From Harmonia axyridis (lineage: Eukaryota; Arthropoda; Insecta; Coleoptera; Coccinellidae): DNA of 64,000 bases. Where the stretch lies: contig NC_059503.1 in assembly GCF_914767665.1 (NCBI RefSeq), positions 32,860,001-32,924,000 on the forward strand. Reading direction: 5' to 3'. The translations under genes and the position numbers were made by a program. Positions 32,770-45,838 of this stretch are shown here, in pieces; positions within the stretch are counted from its first letter, which is position 1, and every line of letters begins with the position of its first letter. The notes beneath the pieces are model-generated. The model was not told the DNA's origin. It worked only from the letters and a program-made list of their open reading frames with translations, and did no database searches.

Positions 32770-35090
32770 TTAAGTCACTGTAATCGGAATTTGACGTGAG
32801 CGACGTCAGAAACGATGCGGAAATCATGAGAAGTATCGAGAATATCCTTAAAATTCACGAAGGCTGCCCATTTGAAATCTTGTTTTTCCTGTTATTTTCG
32901 AAATTACAGATCGGGGCGAAAATTTGTAATTGGATGATAAGTGGAAATTTCAAGCTTTTTGCAAAACTTCAATCTGATACTGTAACCAGAACCATAAAAC
33001 GTTGAAAATAAATTTAAAAAAAATACACAAAACCGATGGGGAGTTGAGATTTTTGGGTTTTGACAGAATCAAAAAATTCAGGATAAAAATCGAAAAAAAA
33101 AAAACTATTAGTTCAGTAGTAACAAATCTGACCCAGTTGAAATATTTCTTGTATTTATAAAATAAAAATTTCAAGCTTTGTGCAAAATTCCATGTGAATA
33201 ACTTTGTGAGATCTCAGAAGATTAGAATATCGAAAAAAATGAGTAAAACACAAAAAAATCACTGCATATATATATACATATAAAAAAAAATCAATTTTTA
33301 TTTGACAGTACCCTCATAAAAATTTTAATTTTATTGAGTTGACTTCTAAAGTTTTTATTAAAGGAATATTGCTAGACAAGTAAGTGAGCATAGACATAGG
33401 AAAAAAAAATGAATAATATACTATTAAATGTTGATGTCCAACTGTAATGATATACAATCTTGAAAAAGGCTTATTTTGCGCTGAAATATATGTCTATTTC
33501 ACTGAATAAAATGTAAATATTTGAATTTCAATGTGCTCTAAACCCAAGAAAATTACACTTTCAACATATACATATTTATATATGCAGTCTCCAAGGGTGT
33601 AATAAGCTTATTGAAAAAAGAGCTCCCATAATATCATGACAACAGTTCAGTGTTTACCCCATTTTATTCCATTCTTTTCAATCCTATATCTAATAACTAC
33701 CTTACATATCCTTAGTCAGAAAAAAAAATTATTCCAAAAAACATATTAACTAATAAGCAATGAATAACTTGTTTTCAAATCTATTAATCTATCAAAAATC
33801 ATAATTCCACCTATTATAATTTATTTGAACTGGGGTCGTTTTGGTTCGGTAAGCCTACCGGGAACTGTAACAATGTAGATCTTTTGTTCTCTACCCTACT
33901 CATTCATGGAAACCCAAGGAGGTTGTCAATTCCACCTAATTTGTAGAGGTTCAAAATTTCCATTCCACTCTGCTTCTTTTCCTGCAATAGTATGGAGCAT
34001 GCTCTACAGAAGGAAAGGTATTTTGGGCAATCTCAATTTTGTCGCTGGAATGTCTGAAACAAAATCTCATTAGTATTTCTAGACATCTTAAGAATATGAC
34101 AAACTGTCTTCCTAAATGACTAGCATACTTGCAAATCTCCACATAGAATGAAACCAGGTATGCCTCAATTCATCCCAGACAGATAAATATTTGTTAGAAA
34201 TATCCAAGGATATCATGGTTAAAGAACCTTGGTCTCAAAACAATCTAGTTTCACACATCAACACCTATTGCGTTTTTGTAATCCAAATAATCCAAAATGA
34301 AAAACATAAAATATAGTCTTTCATCAAGAAAAAATAGCCAATCGATATTAGTAATTCTATGTTCATAAAAAAACAGAAGTTGTAATTTATTATCATAGTT
34401 TATTCAGGTAGCATTCATTATGTAGATGGTAGCGTTATAATACCTACGAAAAAATTATAGCTTTCAGCCTTAATTTAATGAACACTGACAAATTCTCAAT
34501 ATACAACTATTTACAAAAAAAAATGGTTTTGAGGCTGTGGAAGATCTTCAGTTCAATTGACACAATAAGATAAGAGCCACAATAAAAACATCAGTCTTGT
34601 ACCACAGCCATACATATTTAACTCTATCAGTCTTCAAAACATATATTTACAATTTTTCCATATCTGTTTTTATATACACCAGTATTATTATCACATCCTC
34701 GTTTATTTTGTATCTCTATTGGAATTTTTGTAATATGTCTTATTAATGGAAAAGAATTAGAACATAATATATGAAAAAATTCTATTAAAAAGAAATATCA
34801 CCCAACTCATAAACAATAAAAAATAATTGATTATTATCAAAAATCTTAATATTCTTTTACTACTTGAAATACAATATTCTTTGAGGTAGAATGTAGTTTT
34901 ATTAGAAAATGTGTAACTAAGTTTCAAAAAAAAAAACAAAGAAAGAACTATTGTTAATTGAAAAACTTGAAGAAATGTGAACAAATCAATACTATTGTAA
35001 ATACTAGAAGTACAACTAAATATGTTAAAGTAATACCAAAAAATTTTCAAGATAATAAAATATTTATCGTTTATAAATAAGGAGTAGGTG
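32770..35090. other. AT-rich intergenic DNA downstream of CK2alpha
   Basis: No gene was recognised. The sequence is very AT-rich with long A and T runs. It probably includes the CK2alpha 3' end if the 3' UTR is spliced, as suggested by the donor near 35797. Confidence 0.4.
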
Positions 35091-35093
35091 ATA

Positions 35094-35184
35094 CTGAAAA
35101 GAAATTCTGTAAGCTGTATCCCTCGATATTCTTCGAATTAGATATCTCACTTGGTCATCTTTATCCTCTGGATGTACATCAAAT
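35094..35184 (-). other. Candidate downstream exon of the CK2alpha transcript
   Basis: On the minus strand a good acceptor (TTTATTTTCATTATAG) ends at 35185. The sequence behind it has a frame reading FDVHPEDKDDQVRYLIRRIS and then RDTAYRISFQ before a stop, less biased than random AT-rich DNA. Upstream, a strong donor ATTG|GTGAGTTTTG lies near 35797, 30 bp after the CK2alpha stop. Joining the two yields TGA in the FDV frame and so does not extend CK2alpha. It may be a 3' UTR exon, an alternative exon or chance. Confidence 0.25.
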
Positions 35185-35827
35185 CTATAATGAAAATAAA
35201 AATGAATTTCACTTCACCTTTTACATATTTTTTCTATAACTAACAACAAATAATTCATTTTATTTCAATGTTGTATCTCCTCTAGAAAAACTGTTAACAA
35301 TGAACCTCTGGTATACAGATGGGATTGAACAAATTTTTTTTAGTTTTCTCCCTGTTTAAAACATATTTTTCCATAAAATCCAAAATCTCCAAATTAAATT
35401 CTATATAATCAGTAAAATGGTAACTTTCAAGAGTTAAAAAAGGAAGACACACATTTACTATCCATTCAAAAGAAATAGTACTAAGAAGTTTGATCTTATA
35501 GCGCTCCTCAAAATATAATATTCAAATATTAAACTGCTCAAAGAAAGAAATACAGATGTGAGATGAATTGTGGCTGTAAGAACTTTCCTCTTAAATTAAA
35601 TCTTAATTAACTGATTATGATGATATTTCTTTTCAAAAAAGATATGAAGATGAGGACAGTTCAATTTGAAATTATATTGTTAATGAACTTTGGAAATACA
35701 TTATATTCCATTATCATTATATTCCCGTTTACTGTAAATGGATTTATCATAATAATAAGATGAAAATCTCACAATGTATCTTTCTTCAAAACTCACCAAT
35801 GCGTACGATCCATGAGAAAACCACCCG

Positions 35828-36850
35828 TCAAACCTTAGACGTTGAGGAAACTACGCTCATTTGCGTCAAACCTTGTGTAACTGGAAAAAAATAGGGGTGG
35901 TCCATGGCCTCTTTAGCCGTCAATCTCTCGGCGTGATCATACCTCAGCAACTTATCCAAAAAATCCAAAGCTTCCGGCGTGACCAAATGCTGATTTTCCC
36001 TGTTAACGAAACGTTCCCAACGCTTCCTCGAATGTCTACCCAGGATATCGTCAAATCTTGAGTCCAGTTCAACGTCGTACTTCTCAATATACCTGAACAG
36101 GTCGTCCGTACCCAGTACCTTAGCTATACGAACCAGCTGGTCGTAGTTATCGTGACCGTGGAAAAAAGGCTCTCTCTTGAAAATCATCGAAGCTAACATA
36201 CAACCCAAAGACCACATATCCAAGGAATAGTCATACATCTGGAAATCAACCAGGAGTTCAGGTCCTTTGAAGTACCTAGATGCTACTCTCACGTTGTACT
36301 CTTGTCCTGGATGGTAAAACTCAGCTAGACCCCAGTCGATCAGGCGGAGGGTTTTGGTTTCAGGGTCAATCATCACATTGTGTGGTTTGACGTCTCTGTG
36401 CATGATCCCCATGCTATGGCAGTAATCCAGGGCTTTGAGTAGCTGATGGAGGTAGTACCTTATGTCCAGATCTGTAAGTTTAGGGTATAGTGTCTTGAAT
36501 TCTACGTTATTGATGTTCTCGAAAATCAAAGCTGGTATCTTGGTGACTGGATCCTTAACCACTGACTCGAGGGTTATTATATTTACTCCTCCTTTCAAAT
36601 TTTCTAATATCTTGATTTCCCTCTTTATCTTTTTTCTGTTCACAGGTTTCAGGACTTTAACTACACACGTTTGACCACTGGTAGAATTGACGGCTGCGAA
36701 TACTTCACTATATTTACCTCTACCCAGTTTTTTAACTAGAGAATAATCGTCTAGGGATTTCCAATGTACAACGTAACTTTCATAGTCCCAATATTCCCTA
36801 GGTTTCTGAGAGTTCACGTCGGCGTACACTCTAGCACGACTACTAGCCAT
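35828..36850 (-). CDS. CkIIalpha: Casein kinase II subunit alpha (catalytic)
   Basis: This is the catalytic subunit of protein kinase CK2, a constitutively active Ser/Thr kinase that phosphorylates acidic sites and joins a CK2beta dimer in the holoenzyme in nucleus and cytosol. The 340-residue frame is intact. Visible landmarks: SRARVYADVNSQKPREYWDY at the amino end, Gly-rich loop LGRGKYSEVF (42-51), VVKVLKP with catalytic Lys65, basic substrate-recognition stretch NRKKIKREIK (71-80), catalytic loop HRDVKPHN (151-158), and DWG (172-174), the CK2-specific form of DFG. The GPELLVD and GRHSRKRWERF segments are also present. The ATG at 36850 is chosen over 36946 because it begins the conserved protein and follows an acceptor TTTGTTCAG|AAAATGG; the upstream codons are intron. 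The tail after MDHPYFFPVTQGL is short and ends SSTSKV. No introns interrupt the coding region. Confidence 0.97.
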   Translation of the reverse strand: MASSRARVYADVNSQKPREYWDYESYVVHWKSLDDYSLVKKLGRGKYSEVFAAVNSTSGQTCVVKVLKPVNRKKIKREIKILENLKGGVNIITLESVVKDPVTKIPALIFENINNVEFKTLYPKLTDLDIRYYLHQLLKALDYCHSMGIMHRDVKPHNVMIDPETKTLRLIDWGLAEFYHPGQEYNVRVASRYFKGPELLVDFQMYDYSLDMWSLGCMLASMIFKREPFFHGHDNYDQLVRIAKVLGTDDLFRYIEKYDVELDSRFDDILGRHSRKRWERFVNRENQHLVTPEALDFLDKLLRYDHAERLTAKEAMDHPYFFPVTQGLTQMSVVSSTSKV

Positions 36851-37320
36851 TTTCTGAACAAATATAAAATAAACGCAAGCAAACCTCAGCAATAAGCACC
36901 TTAACACATTCAGAGTAACTGTAAAGAGTAAATCACGTGTACACACATAACCTATCTACATATATCGTAGCTCTAAACACAAGCCCATTTACGCACCGTT
37001 CACAAAAGACTAGGTTCTGAAATGAAAGAATCGTTATTCGTTCGACACGTTACGTTAGACCGGCATTAGAGATTACTCGGAAATGTGTTGTACCCCTCTA
37101 AAACTGCATTGCCCCGATAGCGTCGCCTGTATAGCGACCACGTGCGTGCGCTGTGACGGTTTTCGGCACTTTCTGACTTTCTGAGCATCGTTATGCGAGA
37201 ATTGAACACGTTCTTCTGTTCCACTTACGGACTGTCCCACGTAGATTCGCGGGAAATAAAAGGCGACTATAAAGTATAAATTATGGTCGTATTGAAATTC
37301 TGTCAAAACCTAGATTGTCA
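36851..37320 (-). promoter_or_regulatory. CK2alpha presumptive first exon/promoter region
   Basis: The acceptor directly before the CK2alpha start codon implies an upstream non-coding exon. The stretch 36990-37270 is richer in GC and CpG than anything nearby (CACGTGCGTGCGC and GATAGCGTCGCC are examples), as expected of a housekeeping promoter or first exon. No TATA box at an obvious position was seen. A possible donor is GAACG|GTGCGTAA near 36996. The transcription start is not determined. A 77-codon minus-strand frame here has no recognisable homology. Confidence 0.5.
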
Positions 37321-37830
37321 AAAGACAGATAGCCACGATTGATTCGCGTTTATTCTACAATTAATAAGGGGAGACACGCAAATCATAATTTTTTTTAATT
37401 GGTTTGTTATTATTACTTGAATTAGATGCTATTCGTTTTTGAAATCAATACAACCTGTCAGGGCCAGCGAAACGGATTGGTCCAGGTGTGAAAAATGGAT
37501 TATAATATGTTTTCTCATTTGTTCATTTTTTTTTTCTTATTCCACAAAGAGCTACCTATATAATCATTTCATTACAATGTTTCGAAGGTTTGACTCGATG
37601 ATGACAAATCCGTCGTCAAATTCAATTATGTTCAGATCTCGAATAAAATTTCAATCTATATGAAATTCTGCATTTAAAGGTAGAATAACAATTTTGAGCT
37701 TCGTGTAAAATTTCATGTTGATCACGTTACCAGAACCAGCGCCAACGGAAGTAATAGTCAATATTTCATTGACAACTGAATAATAGATTCTTCCTAGTCT
37801 AGTTGCGATTTTGCGCATATACATATATTA
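37321..37830. other. AT-rich intergenic DNA
   Basis: No gene or bounded repeat was recognised between the CK2alpha promoter region and the following foldback. Confidence 0.5.
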
Positions 37831-38902
37831 TATACAGGGTGTCCAGGAAAATGTGGGAAATCTCTCAGATTCAGATAAAACATAAAAAAATAAGATGACA
37901 AGTCCCCATCATTTTTTTTTCCTAGCGCCCCTATACGGAGATACAGCCTCCTAAATGACATCACTGGAAATCGATTTCACTGGAATAAATTTCAAACTAC
38001 TTATTATAATTGAAAAATATTTGATATGATGAACATTAGAAAGGACTTCTTAAAATACTGCCCTTAAATTTATATTAGCTCTTTTAGTTTAGCAGGGGCG
38101 GACTAGGTTGTACATTTCAATGCTCACATTTTCAACACCCTGTATGATAACGAGTAGAAACGAAAATTTGGATAGCTTGAACATTAAGCTAAAGAAAAGG
38201 TACGCTTGTTTGTCGTCGATAAAATGAACCGTTTTCGAAAAACAAAATAACAAAGGAATTAATTTTTTTATTTCTATCAGAAAGAACCATAAATTCAATT
38301 TTTTTTTGTCGGTAACAAAGTGTTTATGTCATCGAATCCGGCAAAATCTGTTTCTTATCACATCACAATGAAAGATCAACTGGAGAGGAATACAAACGTT
38401 ACTATGGTAACTACAAAGTAAAAAGAGCTAATTTAACTTTGAGGGCACTATTTTAATAGGTCCCTACTTCTGTTCATCATATCAAATTTTCTTCAAATTA
38501 TATTGAGTAGTTTGATATTTATTCCAGTAAAATGGATCCATTTTACTGAAATAAATATCAAACTACTCATTTTTTTCTTCTCCTTATCATATAGGGTGTT
38601 GAAAATGGGAGCATTAAAATGTACAACCTAGTCCGCCCCTGCTAAACTAAAAGAGCTAATTTAAATTTAAGGGCAGTATTTTAAGAGGTCCTTTCTACTG
38701 TTCATCATATCAAATATTCTTCAATTATATTAAGTAGCTTGAAATTTATTGCAGTAAAATGGATTTCCCGTGACGTCATTGAGGAGGCCGTATCTCCGTA
38801 GGGAGGGCAGCTAGGAAAAACATGATGGGAACTTATCATCTTATTTTTTATGTTCTATCTGAATCCCAGAGATTTTCCACATGTTCCCGGACACCCTGTA
38901 TA
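37831..38902. mobile_element. Foldback element, TATACAGGGTGTCC ends, 1072 bp
   Basis: TATACAGGGTGTCC (37831) and GGACACCCTGTATA (ending 38902) are exact inverted ends. Nearly the whole element folds back: AGCAGGGGCGGACTAGGTTGTACAT (38091) pairs with its complement at 38617-38641, and TACGGAGATACAGCCTCC with GGAGGCCGTATCTCCGTA. A smaller palindrome lies inside (38505-38562, AGTAGTTTGATATTTATT arms). No transposase is visible. Confidence 0.9.
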
Positions 38903-39536
38903 AAAAAATAATTTTAGACTCACTTTTTTAATTTTATTATTTATAATAAATAAGAACTTTTTGCAATGACGTGCTCTTTAAAATGAATAATAGTGAAACC
39001 CTCATATAAATCGATGATCTTTTGCGTCTTTTTTTTATTTGAACTGATCGCTGAAATTTTAACATATTCCATCTAGTATTCTAGTAGATAGGTTTATAAA
39101 AATCATTTCAAGTTTGAAGGGCTGCCGCAAGATATTTAGGCGCCCCGACGAAATAAAATTTTAACGACCTGCTCTGCCTAATTAATCAATACATTAATCA
39201 ATGCAGAATTTTTCTCAAACTTTCGAATTGCGGGTTGTTGAATTTTCTTTGAAGAAGCCTCTGTTATTCCTCTCAGGCATCTTTCAGGCAATTTCTTATG
39301 GAATCGTATTTTTGAATTTGAAATCAATTTCCGATCATCAAAAATCGCCCTTAATTATTTGAAAGTATCAAGTTCCATAGTAAAAAGACAACGCAATTCT
39401 TAAAGGTGCATATTTCAGTACCTTCTTGTTATTTGTAATTGAACTAGTTGATAGCGCCTATTCGATTTCAATGAAATTAGAGCTTGGTAATTTTAACTAT
39501 AAAGAGTTACATATTTTCACCAAGAAAATATTTATT

Positions 39537-39922
39537 GAAAGACACGTTTTTGGTGACTGCTTAATTTCACGTTTTGGAGCTGTGAATTGGCCTCCAAGAT
39601 CTTGTGATTTAACACCGCTAGATTACTTTCTGTGGGGCTATGTAAAGTCATTGGTCTTTGCGGATGAGCCACAAACCCTTGACCATTTGGAAGACAACAT
39701 TCGCCGTGTTATTGCCGATATACGGCCACAAATGTTGGAAAAAGTCATCGAAAATTGGACGTCCAGATTGGACTACATTCGAGCCAGCCGTGGCGGTCAT
39801 ATGCCAGAAATCATATTTAAAATGTAATGCCACAAGATTATCTTGCGGATAAAAAAAATTCATGTCAATCGAATAATCCATTATTGCAATTTAAAGTTCT
39901 ATAGCTTTAAAAAAAAACACCC
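39537..39922 (+). pseudogene. Tc1/mariner transposase fragment, 3' end
   Basis: The frame from about 39537 to 39827 encodes the carboxy-terminal third of a DDE transposase. It includes GDCLISRFGAVNWPPRSCDL with the third catalytic acidic position, then TPLDYFLWGYVKSLVFADEP, NIRRVIADIRPQMLEKVIEN and RASRGGHMPEIIFKM followed by a stop. Upstream codons back to 39426 do not match the family, so the 5' two thirds are missing. The element's right terminus AAAAAAACACCC ends at 39922. Its closest relative in the window is the copy at 46044-46976. Confidence 0.9.
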
Positions 39923-42614
39923 TTTACATCAGTACATGTATAAATTTCGGTGCATATAATTTGCTTCTTCATCAGGATGCTAAAAAGAATAATTATCCTA
40001 CAGAGAGCAATACGTGAGAAATATAAATATAATATTATAATTAATATAATAATAATATAATGAGTTTATAATTTACGGCAATACTCCTTGTAGATACCTT
40101 ACTAGTACCTACCACCAAAAACTTAGAAAGTGGCCCAACTAAATCCAAGAAACCCCAACAAAACTATGGTATTTTTTTTTTGTCAACTGGACAAAAGCCT
40201 ATTTCACTACGTCTATTCCTATTGTTAGCAATCGGCAACGCCGCAAACTTTGGACCACGAGGAAATGCAAGCACATGTCCGGTACAGTTGTTGTCGGATT
40301 GTTTTGTTTGGGTTGGCAAGTCGACGCGTAGCGTCGGTAGTCGTCTGTCTCATTTTGTTTTCCGCATTCGACGTCGCGCGTAGGATGTATAAACGTGACG
40401 TCATTTTTTTGTGAAAACTTCGAATTGACGTAGGTGTTTTTTCAATTTGCTATCTCCAAATAAACGTTCTGTTTATTACAACTAAGGGATGAAACAGTGA
40501 CCAAGGGTAATAACAAGGGGGTTGGATACGTCAGAAAATTTGCTGCAGAGGGTTCTATATACGCAGTGGCGTAACAGTGGTGAGTAGTATTGAATAACAC
40601 GATGAACATGTTTTTGTTTATTTTATTAGTTTTAAATTTTCCGATGTTTCAAAAAGGTTGCGAATCGGGTTTGAGACTTTCAATGAGAGCTTTCATTCAA
40701 TTTGTTTTCTGTCTCCTTTAAGTAACTGTCTGAAATTGGAAAACTCTCAAGGAATTAAAAGAAGAATTTTTTTTTTGAAATAACAATTTTGGGAGGAAAC
40801 GTCAAAACATAATTAAGTTACCTTCATATTGAACTTGTTTTATTGAATACATATTTTAATTCGAAAATTATTGAAGCATCATTGTAGGGGTTGATTTTTC
40901 CACCCCTTTGTCATAACAATACTTTAAATACAAGGTTTTTATAAATGATTGTAACATCGAAGTGAGCTTTGAAATATGTTTACCACTTTCCACTAAAACT
41001 GGCAATTATTATATAGGTACCATATTAAAATTTCGAAATTGACAACCATAAATTTTTTTCTATAAATTCTTGAGTAAATTTGAAATTTTTCAAAGAGGAC
41101 TACGATGATATAAAGACCCTGCAGTATTAGTTATCTGCCTAAATAATTAATTCAATTTAGGATTTTTAAGGCTACAATAATAATGATCAACTTCATTGAA
41201 ATAGGTAATATACGAAATGTTGAGATTCAACCTAGGGTAACTCTTCGGGTTACCCTTACACTTAATTATCACCTGCTCAAAAGATTATGTTATCAGCCTA
41301 CAATCCTCAAATCAATACCATACAGCGAAGATGTCATATCAAAATAGGTAAAGGGTTCTCCAATAGAAATGATATATTTATAATTTGAAATGATTATAAT
41401 AGCTACACTGTGTGTTATTTTTCAACATATCTTTTGACATTTGTATTCTAGGCCATTTAATCATGAGGAGATACTTTTAGAAATTACTGAATTGTTTTAT
41501 GAAAATGTGCTAATTTATGAGACAAATTTGAAGGTGAATAAACTTTCAAATTTGTCTACAATAAAAAGAATAGTGGCCTATTAACTGAATAATGACGTCC
41601 ATGAATACTTCTCAAATTTCCCTCAGTATTCACAAACCAGCTCTAATTTTGATAAACAATTTCTAAAAGTTGTAGATGTATGTATTTTCCATGATCAAAT
41701 AACATTACATACTGAACAAAAATTACATGAAAATATCAAAAATCAATAAACAATGTTGCCAACAGTGACTTAATTGACAACAGAACCATTTCAAATTGTA
41801 TAAATACTTTAAGAAAACCCTTTACAATACTTTCCTCTCCGGTAGAAATCCTTTTTTGTTATGGTGGTATGATTTTGTGACTGCATAGAAGAAAGATCAG
41901 CGGCAGTGTTCTCAAACAAATTATTTCATTCAAATTGAGTAAATTTACATTGATTACTCATATCTGCCGGCTCGCTGAAGGGATGTCTTTTAGAAAAAAA
42001 TCTTACTGAAATAATAATAATAAAGGAAATTACAAATCATAAAATCCTTTCCTTCTTTATGAAGTTATTAAAAATACGTATTTTGCCTTTAATATTTCAC
42101 GTATGAAATAAGAAACTATTAATCATTCTGTATTTCAATTAAATAGAATACAAGAAGCATTTCCATTTCGTATTTAAATACTTTTCATGAAGTATTTTAT
42201 ACATCTCTGCACTTTACATATAGGAGAATTGTCTTTGCAGCAGTTATCAAATATTTTAGCAGAACCTATATCTTAAAATATGAACCTATGAACTTATATA
42301 TAACTTAATTTGATAACGAATTATTATATTAGATACAGTTTCCGAATTTCTAGGTGAAATGGTTTTTGCTTGGGTTTTTGAAGAGTAAATATAATTTCCA
42401 CTCCACTTGCACTCGTTATAAGTTATTGGTGCCTAGTAGGTAATAGCAGTTTGCTATTACACAAATATCAAATTTATGAATATTTTCAAAATCATTATTG
42501 TGTACTCTCTCAGAAGAATAAAATCAATATCGTTGAAACGGATTACATTTTTGAAAAACCCATAAAGGGATGCTTTTCGACAAATCTGCGGCTTTAAAAA
42601 CTGCGCTGAGAAAT
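39923..42614. other. Intergenic DNA with a CpG-rich island at 40180-40420
   Basis: Most of this stretch is AT-rich and anonymous. At 40215-40400 the composition changes abruptly to CpG-rich (CGACGCGTAGCGTCGG, GACGTCGCGCG), followed by TATAAACGTGACGTCA near 40391. A CAGTGGCGTAAC hAT-like terminus without a partner lies at 40569. No exon was recognised. Confidence 0.4.
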
Positions 42615-42944
42615 ATAGGGTGTTCCATTTAAAAGACACCATTTTTACTCTATATCTCTGAAACGGTAATTAAGTTCTATGATCTGTTATGAGTACCATT
42701 TAACAGTAAAAATTACTGAAAAAAACGTTTTAGAATTTTTCGCATATCTTGAAAAGAAACCTAGAAAAATTTGAAACGGTAATTTTTCGGAAACGTCCCC
42801 TAACTTGAGAACGAATCAAAATCTGCTTTCTGTTATCTTATTATTTCGAAAAAAGATATTGGAGGTTCTTGTTGTTTTTGAAGTCTTATAGTCCTCAAGA
42901 TGATTTCATAGAGCATCGAATTTGGGACACCCTGTACATGAATT
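42615..42944. mobile_element. Short element with AGGGTGTTCC/GGGACACCCTGT ends
   Basis: The termini TATAGGGTGTTCCATTT (42615) and GGGACACCCTGTAC (ending about 42944) face each other about 325 bp apart. They resemble the ends of the other foldbacks here. The interior shows little self-pairing, so only the ends support the call. Confidence 0.45.
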
Positions 42945-45838
42945 GAAGAACATTATTAACGGGTTCTATCTTATTAATGCGTAAAGTACAAAATGCATCT
43001 TGTTCATGGTTAAGATGTCTAGAACTACACGTTTGATAAGATAAAACTTGCGATTTTCGAAGAAAAGAGCCTACTCGGTTGTTTTAAAAAACAACTGATA
43101 CTACACTTAATTTCTGCATTGATTCCTATGTTGTCCACATCAAATTACACTGTAGTTCCCATGGAAATATAGCTTTATATATATCTTAGCCATCCATACT
43201 CGTAGCCATATGAAATCAACTGAAGTATATAAATTCAAACTTCTTTAAATTCATCACTTCAAGAGTCGCTAGTCAGATCTGTAACTTTTCCAACCACACC
43301 ACTATTTTTGAAGATCTTACCTGGCACCAAGTTAAAAGCACTTTGTAACTGAGCACCTAGCTTATTACCTGCAGTGTGGCGTTAGCAGTATTATTGTATA
43401 GAACGTCTAATGCAGTTTCTTTTCACCAGAAACTAGATATTTTAAATAACAATGCTTTACAAGAATTTGAGGGGTTTACAGAATAGACTGACAATATTAG
43501 ATCATTACAGGAGATCTTCTCACCTTAAATAAAGAAGACATAAATAAACAATCAAAAGAATAGTATTTAATATGTTCATGAAATAAATTGTACATAAAAA
43601 AACGAAGATTATTTTGAATACTCTGAAGATAATAAAATTAATTTGAAAGAAACAATTTCGAAATTCAGAAAATGAGGATAACTCGGAATTTCGAGATAAT
43701 ACCAGACTTGGAATCTGAACTCGACCGTGGTATGAATAGATATTCTTTACACTCTTTATAGTCCAGTCAAATTAGTAGTTAACCTCGCAATTTGAGATAC
43801 CTAGCTATAAACTTGTATTATAACATCCTAAAAGTTTTCTCGTAACCTATATAGTAGGGTGTCCGCGAATATTAAAATCTACGATTGAAGGTTTCAAAAA
43901 TCGGTTTTTGGACATTTTTTTACTTTTTGTTACCCTTGACCTTAGAATTTAATAGTTGCCCATACCATATGTAGGTTTTGAGACACCTTTTAGGATTTCC
44001 AAATTCAAGTTTTCACGAGTTTATCTGGGAATCTCTAATCCCGAGATTAGTATGTGTTCCCCAAAGGTACATCGTAGTTACGACCTTTTACAGCTTTTCA
44101 ATTTAATTTATTGAGGCCCTATCATAAAACTATCCCTAAACACTTGGTCCACACACGCCAGCTGTTCAGGATCGTATTGTTAGAAATTTTGTTTTCAATT
44201 ATCTATAAATGCCCTTGTTCTTAGAAGTTACCTATCAATAAGGTTAGTATACTAAAGCTTAAACCTTTCAAGGAAAAAATTCAATTCAATACAAATTTGT
44301 AGAGAGCATTTCTCAAGGCAGGATCCGTAAGAAGAAAATAAAGAACCCTGAATTTGTCAAAATATAAGAAGAAATAAATAACACTGCGCCAAAATTTAGT
44401 AGTGACTGTATTGAACTGAGAAAAAAGAAGTTGAAAAAATATCCCCCGTCAGTTGGAGTAAATGTGTATGTATCACACGTTATACTAGAAGAAGAAGTTT
44501 ACAGAAAAATGATGGTGCCGGACTTAATTATTAACATAGACCTATGCAGTCCTATGCATAGACAGTATGAGGATACCTTTGAAGCGGATGTTGAGGTTAT
44601 GTACATCCGAGCGAAAACTTATCTTATAAAGGTATGGATGACTTTTGGTCTGGAGTACCTTGTGATAGGAAATACTTGAATGAAGTACTTAATCTACTGT
44701 TATTCATATTGAGCTAGTTCGCAAGTTGGAGAGTGTGATCCTATCGAATTTATTTAGGTATACCTATCAAATATTAAATGAAGACATTAATTCTGAAACT
44801 TCTTTATGCTTGTCCACATAGCTCAAACAGAAGTTGTATAATGTCTCAGCATAGCTCGAACGAGTTAGCATCAAACCCCCGCAAAGTAAAATTTTGATAT
44901 TTTTATTTGAATATTCTCGTTCACCATATACAGGTGTTTCAAGTTCGACGGCCTATTAGACGTTTCTGGAGAACGGGGCCGATTTGAAATCTGAAAATTC
45001 GGAATATGACATTGTTCATGATGCCCTATTCAGCTAAAATATTTTCGAAGTTCCGGCACTTATATGCTTTTGTATTGTATTTTGGCAGTTGGTGTGACTG
45101 TTACGAACATTGACAGATTACGCAATTTGAATTTGAATCGTACTTATCAAATTTAAATACTTTGAAATTACTCATTTAATTCATGAATTATGTCTGACGA
45201 AACGATTCAACACCACCAGATTTAAGAGAAATTGAGAACAATGCTGCAAATCATTTCACTATATTATCCAAATTATACATTATATTAACAATTATTGACG
45301 TTTGTTGAAATTATGATAGGATTGAAAGGCAGTAGAGACAACCACAAAACGAAAAATATAACTGAAAACGATGCTGTAATGAGTTCATTACAGCACTGTT
45401 TTTAGAACTGTAATGAACTCATTACGATACTTAAATAGAAAAACTCATTTTATGAAATTGTTTACTTCAGATAATGGAAAACAAACTTTTCAATGACCAA
45501 TGTTTAATGCAACTGATAAACGATTAATTTATCGTGAAGAATTAATCGAAGATGATTTCTTTTATCAAGTTTTTTAGCCCATATATATATGTCTACATTT
45601 GGCGCATATTTATTTGATTTTCTAATGAAAGATAGATAAGCAACACAATATTATTGAATCAATTTGAATACCCGCAAAAAACAATGTAAAATCTTAGTGA
45701 TTTTTTTTTGCCCGCCAGTGTATTCAATTGAAATTTAAAATTTTTCGCCAATATACTATCAAGTTCAAGATATTCCGCCAAAAATTACTCTCTTTCAATG
45801 AATATCCTTTAGTCTTGAACCTCTGAACTCTGTCTAGT
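42945..45838. other. Intergenic DNA, nothing firmly recognised
   Basis: AT-rich sequence. A solo AGGGTGTCCGCG terminus lies near 43856, and a diverged piece of the ATTAGACGTTT foldback family lies at 44930-45065. An 82-codon frame at 44431-44679 (+) is unusually mixed in composition (DLIINIDLCSPMHRQYEDTF) but matches nothing that I know. Hairpin-forming CTGTAATGAGTTCATTACAG and its complement lie at 45374-45424. Confidence 0.4.

Noticed and set aside
36851..36946. An amino-terminal extension of CK2alpha starting at 36946.
   Set aside because: The extra 32 residues are hydrophobic and unlike the family, and an AG acceptor directly precedes the conserved start at 36850.
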